In this document: piece by piece, positions 59,871 through 64,000 of the stretch
Layout of the letters: every line of letters starts with the position of its first letter
How positions within the stretch are numbered: position 1 is the stretch's first letter
Source of the DNA: Gammaproteobacteria bacterium
Lineage (GTDB): Bacteria; Pseudomonadota; Gammaproteobacteria; Pseudomonadales; Azotimanducaceae
Assembly (NCBI GenBank): GCA_012960535.1
Contig: DUBB01000019.1
Location: 18,660 to 82,659, forward strand
DNA length: 64,000 nucleotides
Reading direction: 5' to 3'
Notes under the pieces: model-generated
Database searches by the model: none
Told to the model about the DNA's origin: nothing
The model's input: the letters and a program-made list of their open reading frames with translations, nothing else
Made by a program: the position numbers and the translations under genes

Positions 59871-60967
59871 AGTTTCATTGGCATGATCACATAAAGTGCG
59901 TTCTCAGAAGCGGGATCTTCCAGCAGTGCGCTGCTATTTTCATCAAACACCGTGATTCTGACCTCATCACTACGCACCACATTGAGAACATCCAGTAGGT
60001 ATCCTACGTTAAAACCAATCTCCAGGTCGGGTCCTGTATATTCGACCGGAACAGATTCCTCTGCATCTTCCTGCTCGGGGTTGTTAGCCGTTAACTGAAT
60101 TAGCCCACTAGTGAACTGAACTCTGATACCCCTGAATTTCTCATTAGAAAGAATAGCGGTACGATTCAACGCCCTTCTTAAATCCTGCTTGTTTGCCAGG
60201 ATAGTTTTATCCCCGTTTCGGGGAATGACCCGTTCATAATCAGGGAATCTACCATCAATCAACTTGGTCGTTAGTCGGTATCCACCCGCTTGCAAACACA
60301 GATGGCTGGAACCTATCGAAATATTGACATTCTCTTCGAACTCAGCCAGTAGTCGCTGCAATTCCAACACGCCTTTACGCGGAACAATCACCTGGCCCAG
60401 GCTTGCTTGGCCCTTATCCAGTGGCAAACTGTTCATAGCCAGGCGATGCCCATCGGTCGCCACTGACCGCAAATAGCCTTCGCCATGCTCAATCAACATA
60501 CCATTCAAAAAATATCGAACATCTTGTTGGGCCATCGCGAAACCGGTTAACTCCAGCAATTGTTTGAGAGATTGAGAATCAACCGTGGCCGACTGCTGGG
60601 TTTCGGACTTATCAACCACTGGAAAGTCCATGGCTGGCAACGTGGACAAATGCGATTTGAATCGCCCGGCACGAATTTCCAGCCGCTGTTCATTTAGACT
60701 AACCTCGATATCAGCGTTATCAGGCAGCTCTCTACAGATATCTAACAGTTTCCTGGCAGGCACCGTGATTTCACCGGATTCTGAACCTACTACTTCGGTC
60801 AGTGCCACCATCTCGACTTCGAGGTCAGTGCCAGTTAGGGATAACTGCTGGTCGTCCAACTTCAATAAAATATTTGATAGGATAGGTAAAGTTTGTCGTC
60901 GTTCTACCACACCTGCTACTTGCTGAAGGGGCTTAAGAAAATTTTCTCTACTAATTTTGAATTTCAT
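59867..60967 (-). CDS. dnaN: DNA polymerase III sliding clamp, recF-proximal copy (canonical)
   Basis: Beta clamp, a ring dimer that tethers polymerases. Full length (366 residues, as in E. coli) with canonical binding-cleft residues: VATDGHRLAM, FPDYERVIP and the C-terminus YVIMPMKL (E. coli YVVMPMRL). MKFKISRENFLKPLQQVAGV, RQTLPILSN and AILSNEKFRGIRV are typical. The stop overlaps recF by four bases, as single-copy dnaN genes usually do not but the dnaN-recF coupling is common. No good ribosome binding site is visible before the ATG; a 357-base gap separates it from the other copy. Confidence 0.96.
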
Positions 60968-61324
60968 AGGCTACTAATATTGATGGTTAATAATACAAGT
61001 TGGTAACGTCAATAGTATCGCGATGAATATCAACTTACATACGAGTCCTGTTAATGCCACCATTTACCCAGGTATAATTAAAATTGATAACAAATACACC
61101 TAAATTAAAAACACTGGCGCTAATGATATCATGAGACTGCTGGTTGCGAATGTTGAATCTGCCGCTACTGGCCTTGTCAGTCCTCAGAAATCTTTAATAC
61201 TAAACCTACTTTAAGTTAATAATAATAAGATAAATCCGCTGCATATAATATCGTAGATTCGCCTATCAATGATAATTCTGATTTGTCTAAGTTGAATTTT
61301 AAATTGGTTAGTAAGCGCTTACTA
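60968..61324. other. Intergenic region between the two dnaN genes
   Basis: AT-rich, 357 bases, no gene. It holds a 16-bp palindrome TAGTAAGCGCTTACTA (61309-61324) directly after the dnaN-A stop and, on the minus strand, a TTGACG about 45 bases before dnaN-B with no clear -10. No DnaA box (TTATCCACA-type) was recognised. Confidence 0.5.
61309..61324. promoter_or_regulatory. 16-bp palindrome after dnaN-A stop
   Basis: TAGTAAGCGCTTACTA is a perfect palindrome of the form seen in LacI-family operators (central CG). It could also be a small hairpin in the dnaN-A 3' end. The inner 14 bases recur at 52461-52474 inside the acyltransferase gene. Confidence 0.35.
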
Positions 61325-62440
61325 TTAAACAATCATCGGGCTGATAACATATTGCGACTGTAAATCATCAGGGTCATTTAACAAGCACGGACTGGTTGCA
61401 TTCGACAACTGCATAACCAGTGTGTCTCCTGTCATAACAGATAAGGCTTCTATCAGAAAATTAACATTAAACCCGATTTCCAAGGGTAGCCCTTCATAGC
61501 CAATGCTCAACATCTCAGTTGCCTGTTCCTGTTGCGGGTTATTAGTAAATAACTCCAGCGCGTTGTCACCCGCCGATAGTTTCACATTCTTATAAACTTC
61601 ATTGGAAAGTATTGAGGTTCTAACCAACGCTTCGCGCAAACTGGTCCTCTTACACTGAATCGACTTATCTCCCGCTACCGGTATCGCCTTACTGTAATCA
61701 GGATACTCCGCATCGATTAATTTAGTGGTGAGCCGCGCAGCGCCAGACAGCAAGACCATGTGATTATCTGTAAAGGCTATCTTAATTCCTTCAGGGGTAT
61801 CGGAAACAAGTCTCTGTAGCTCTATGATACCTTTACGAGGAACAATCACTCGCAACTTATTTCCAGTATTTTCGATGGTCGTATCAGTCATTGCTAACCT
61901 CTGACCATTGGTCGCAACAAGTCTTAAAACCGAGTCTTCTTGTTCGAATAACATCCCGTTAAAAAAATAACGTACATCCTGCTGAGCCATAGCAAAACTT
62001 GTTTTATCTAACATCGTCTTAAGCACAGTGGCGGGTAATTCAAAGGAATTATCGGTATCTTCTTCATGCTCCAGGTTTGGAAAATCCATAGCCGGTAGTG
62101 TTGCCAGTTGCGATTCAAACTCGCCGCTATTTAACGTAAACCGGCTGTCAGCAACATTTACCGCAATTCTACTGTCAGCGGGCAAATTCTTACAGATATC
62201 TAGCAGCTTTCTTCCTGGAACGGCGAGTTGACCTTCCTCTGAAACCATTAAATCAGATTCCTCACTAGAGATCGTCATTTTGACTTCAACTTCTTGATCG
62301 GTACCTGTCAGAGAAATTTTCTGATGTTCTGCATGCAACAGAATATGAGATAAAATCGGCAGCGTCTGCTTCTTTTCAATGACATTGACCACCTGTTGTA
62401 AAGCATCAATAAATGCCGCTCTGGAAATGGTAAAATTCAT
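61325..62440 (-). CDS. Second DNA sliding clamp, dnaA-proximal copy (divergent cleft)
   Basis: Full-length beta clamp (371 residues) immediately after dnaA. It is clearly homologous to the neighbour (for example FAMAQQDVRYF and IVPRKGIIELQRL shared) but far from identical. Positions that line the partner-binding cleft in E. coli differ: VATNGQRLAM (His to Gln), YPDYSKAIP (Arg to Lys, Val to Ala) and the C-terminus YVISPMIV (Met to Ser, Arg to Ile, Leu to Val). A four-residue longer loop is near residue 60. AGGTGA precedes the ATG. Intact length and cleft changes suggest a specialised or degenerating paralog rather than a recent duplicate. Confidence 0.93.
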   Translation of the reverse strand: MNFTISRAAFIDALQQVVNVIEKKQTLPILSHILLHAEHQKISLTGTDQEVEVKMTISSEESDLMVSEEGQLAVPGRKLLDICKNLPADSRIAVNVADSRFTLNSGEFESQLATLPAMDFPNLEHEEDTDNSFELPATVLKTMLDKTSFAMAQQDVRYFFNGMLFEQEDSVLRLVATNGQRLAMTDTTIENTGNKLRVIVPRKGIIELQRLVSDTPEGIKIAFTDNHMVLLSGAARLTTKLIDAEYPDYSKAIPVAGDKSIQCKRTSLREALVRTSILSNEVYKNVKLSAGDNALELFTNNPQQEQATEMLSIGYEGLPLEIGFNVNFLIEALSVMTGDTLVMQLSNATSPCLLNDPDDLQSQYVISPMIV

Positions 62441-62448
62441 CCCATCAC

Positions 62449-63792
62449 CTAACTTGTTAACAACCTTTTCAAGTTACGATAATCCTCCTTAATATCGGGA
62501 TTCAGCTCCTTTAACTCGTCTATTTTTCGGCAAGCATGTAAAACAGTGGTATGATCTCTGCCACCAAATGCATCGCCAATCTCTGGCAAGCTATGGCTGG
62601 TCAGATCTTTAGATAACGCCATGGCGACCTGCCGGGGTCTGGCAACTGAACGATTCCTCTTTTTAGAAAGCAGTTCCCCTAAGCGAAGTTTGTAATAATC
62701 GGCCACTGTTTTTTGAATATTATCGACGCCGACCTGTCTATTCTGAATCGCAATGAGATCTCGCAACGCCTGCTTAACCTGATCAATGGTGATTGATCGT
62801 CCAGTGAAATTAGCATTGGCAATGACGCGTTTCAGGGCCCCTTCCAACTCTCGGACGTTTGATCGCACTCTTTCAGCGATAAAGAACGCGGCGTCCGACG
62901 GAATAAATACTTTCTCACGTTCTGCTATCTTCATTAATATAGCAACACGCGTTTCCAGCTCAGGTGGCTCGACAGCCGCGGTCATTCCCCAAACAAATCG
63001 GCTTTCCAGTCGCTCTTCAAGACCTACTATTTCCTTGGGGTATCGATCGCAGGTCAATACGATCTGGCGGCCTTCCTCTTGCAAGCGATTAAACACGTGA
63101 AAAAATTCTTCCTGAGACTTAGATCCTTTCGCCAGAAATTGGATATCATCCATCAGAAGCACATCAACGGAACGGTAATACTGCGTGAAATCGGACATTG
63201 CGCCTCGCTCAATCGCGCGCACCATATCTTCCATAAACCGTTGTGAGTACATATAAGATACTTTCAATTCAGGATGAGATTCTGCAATAGAATTACCAAC
63301 CGCATGCATCAGATGGGTTTTACCCAAGCCAACGCCCCCATACAATAACAAGGGATTATAAGAACTGCCGCCGATATTTTGAGTGACCTGAACCGCAGCA
63401 GCCCTGGCCATTTCATTAGACCGGCCTTCCACAAAACTATCAAAAGTAAAAGACTTGTTGAGCTCCAGAAGGGGGTAGAAATTTTCTCTCTTAACAAACG
63501 AATTAGCCGATATTTTCTTATGACTAACCGGAACTCTATTGATTTCCTGTTGGATTCGCTGACTGCCAATGCGTATCTCAACACTGATAGTTCCGCTTTC
63601 CTGCAGCAACACCTTGATTCGCGTCAGATACTGACTTGTTAAGGTATCAAGAATATATTTATTGGGTGCAAGTAATAACAAATGCCCGTCTTCATCAGAC
63701 ACCTGCAATGGCTTAATCCAAGTATTAAATTGTTGACTAGATAGCTCTTTCTGAAGCTCATTTAGACATTTTTGCCAAACTTTGGATGCCAC
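62449..63792 (-). CDS. dnaA: Chromosomal replication initiator DnaA
   Basis: AAA+ protein that opens oriC. N-terminal domain [21 protein letters not shown]; Walker [20 protein letters not shown]; Walker [16 protein letters not shown]; arginine-finger region in [16 protein letters not shown]-binding signature [15 protein letters not shown]. Length 447 with a short domain II. The start is a GTG with GGTGA upstream. It is followed after eight bases by the first dnaN. Confidence 0.98.
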   Translation of the reverse strand: MASKVWQKCLNELQKELSSQQFNTWIKPLQVSDEDGHLLLLAPNKYILDTLTSQYLTRIKVLLQESGTISVEIRIGSQRIQQEINRVPVSHKKISANSFVKRENFYPLLELNKSFTFDSFVEGRSNEMARAAAVQVTQNIGGSSYNPLLLYGGVGLGKTHLMHAVGNSIAESHPELKVSYMYSQRFMEDMVRAIERGAMSDFTQYYRSVDVLLMDDIQFLAKGSKSQEEFFHVFNRLQEEGRQIVLTCDRYPKEIVGLEERLESRFVWGMTAAVEPPELETRVAILMKIAEREKVFIPSDAAFFIAERVRSNVRELEGALKRVIANANFTGRSITIDQVKQALRDLIAIQNRQVGVDNIQKTVADYYKLRLGELLSKKRNRSVARPRQVAMALSKDLTSHSLPEIGDAFGGRDHTTVLHACRKIDELKELNPDIKEDYRNLKRLLTS

Positions 63793-64000
63793 TGATTCAC
63801 CAACTCTAGAAATTAAAATATTTCAGATTCTTTATCTGATCGAACCCTTCACTACCGTGACCGCTAGGGCTTGTCTTTTACTTTATTCGCTGAAAATTAT
63901 ACTAACCTTATTCCCTTACTCAGTGCTAGTAATATTATTGATTATTACAAATTCTTACAAAAAAATATTTCATATTATCAAAGGTTTAAGGGACTTCTTG

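Noticed and set aside
63793-64000. oriC or DnaA boxes upstream of dnaA
   Set aside because: AT-rich sequence but no TTATCCACA-type 9-mer seen; the origin may lie beyond the window or at gidA/mnmG.

Overview
The window is a 64 kb piece of a gammaproteobacterial chromosome of moderate GC, read close to the replication origin: dnaA, two dnaN genes, recF and gyrB lie at its right end. Gene order throughout matches the core of Pseudomonas-like and Cellvibrio-like Gammaproteobacteria (hemC-hemD-hemX-hemY, lptM-lysA-dapF-DUF484-xerC-HAD, polA-DUF2782-thrB, def-fmt-rsmB-trkA-trkH, glyQ-glyS). HemB has the cysteine-free, aspartate-rich metal site known from Pseudomonas. I infer a marine-type member of the Pseudomonadales/Cellvibrionales but cannot name it from sequence alone. 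No rRNA, tRNA, CRISPR array, prophage or insertion sequence was seen.

Layout. 1-7.3 kb: cysQ (cut by the window edge), yrfG, hslR, gshA, acpH, dsbB, a broken DUF4124 gene and a YheS-type ABC-F ATPase. 7.3-9.9 kb: a flavin-dependent LLM oxidoreductase and a short-chain dehydrogenase around a 0.5 kb control region with a hexanucleotide microsatellite. 10-18 kb: hemB, trxA, rho, a flavin reductase and the hemCDXY operon, so two steps of tetrapyrrole synthesis plus HemD and HemX/HemY. 18-24.4 kb: argH, cyaY, then the lptM-lysA-dapF-DUF484-xerC-HAD operon. 24.4-32 kb: thrC, a P-II protein, comM, two c-type cytochromes, an unusual IMP dehydrogenase and dsbA. 32-37 kb: engB, two tandem small-RNA genes, polA, DUF2782, thrB. 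37-45.6 kb (mostly minus strand): SCO1, cyoE, prlC, aroE, tsaC, purE, dprA and a LysM protein. 45.7-51.8 kb: def, fmt, rsmB, trkA, trkH and a methyltransferase. 51.8-64 kb: an LpxL-type acyltransferase, tag, glyQS, gyrB, recF, dnaN-B, dnaN-A, dnaA.

The most interesting observations are: (1) two tandem copies of a structured ~95-nt RNA between polA and engB, the locus of Spot 42 in E. coli and ErsA in Pseudomonas. Each has a sigma-E/AlgU-type promoter, two hairpins that present UCCCC loops, and differences between copies that keep the base pairs. (2) A tandem duplication of the sliding clamp gene. Both copies are full length, but the dnaA-proximal copy has changes in the partner-binding cleft. 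(3) Two perfect 16-bp parS-like palindromes inside recF. (4) Three tandem 11-bp repeats between hemC and argH, a long structured leader before cyoE, an IMP dehydrogenase of the Tritrichomonas/clostridial type, and a dprA whose N-terminal domain appears lost next to a 30-bp tandem repeat.

Coordinates and translations were read by eye. Start codons were moved from the longest ORF where a Shine-Dalgarno sequence or family length supported it. Identity statements are visual comparisons, not computed alignments.
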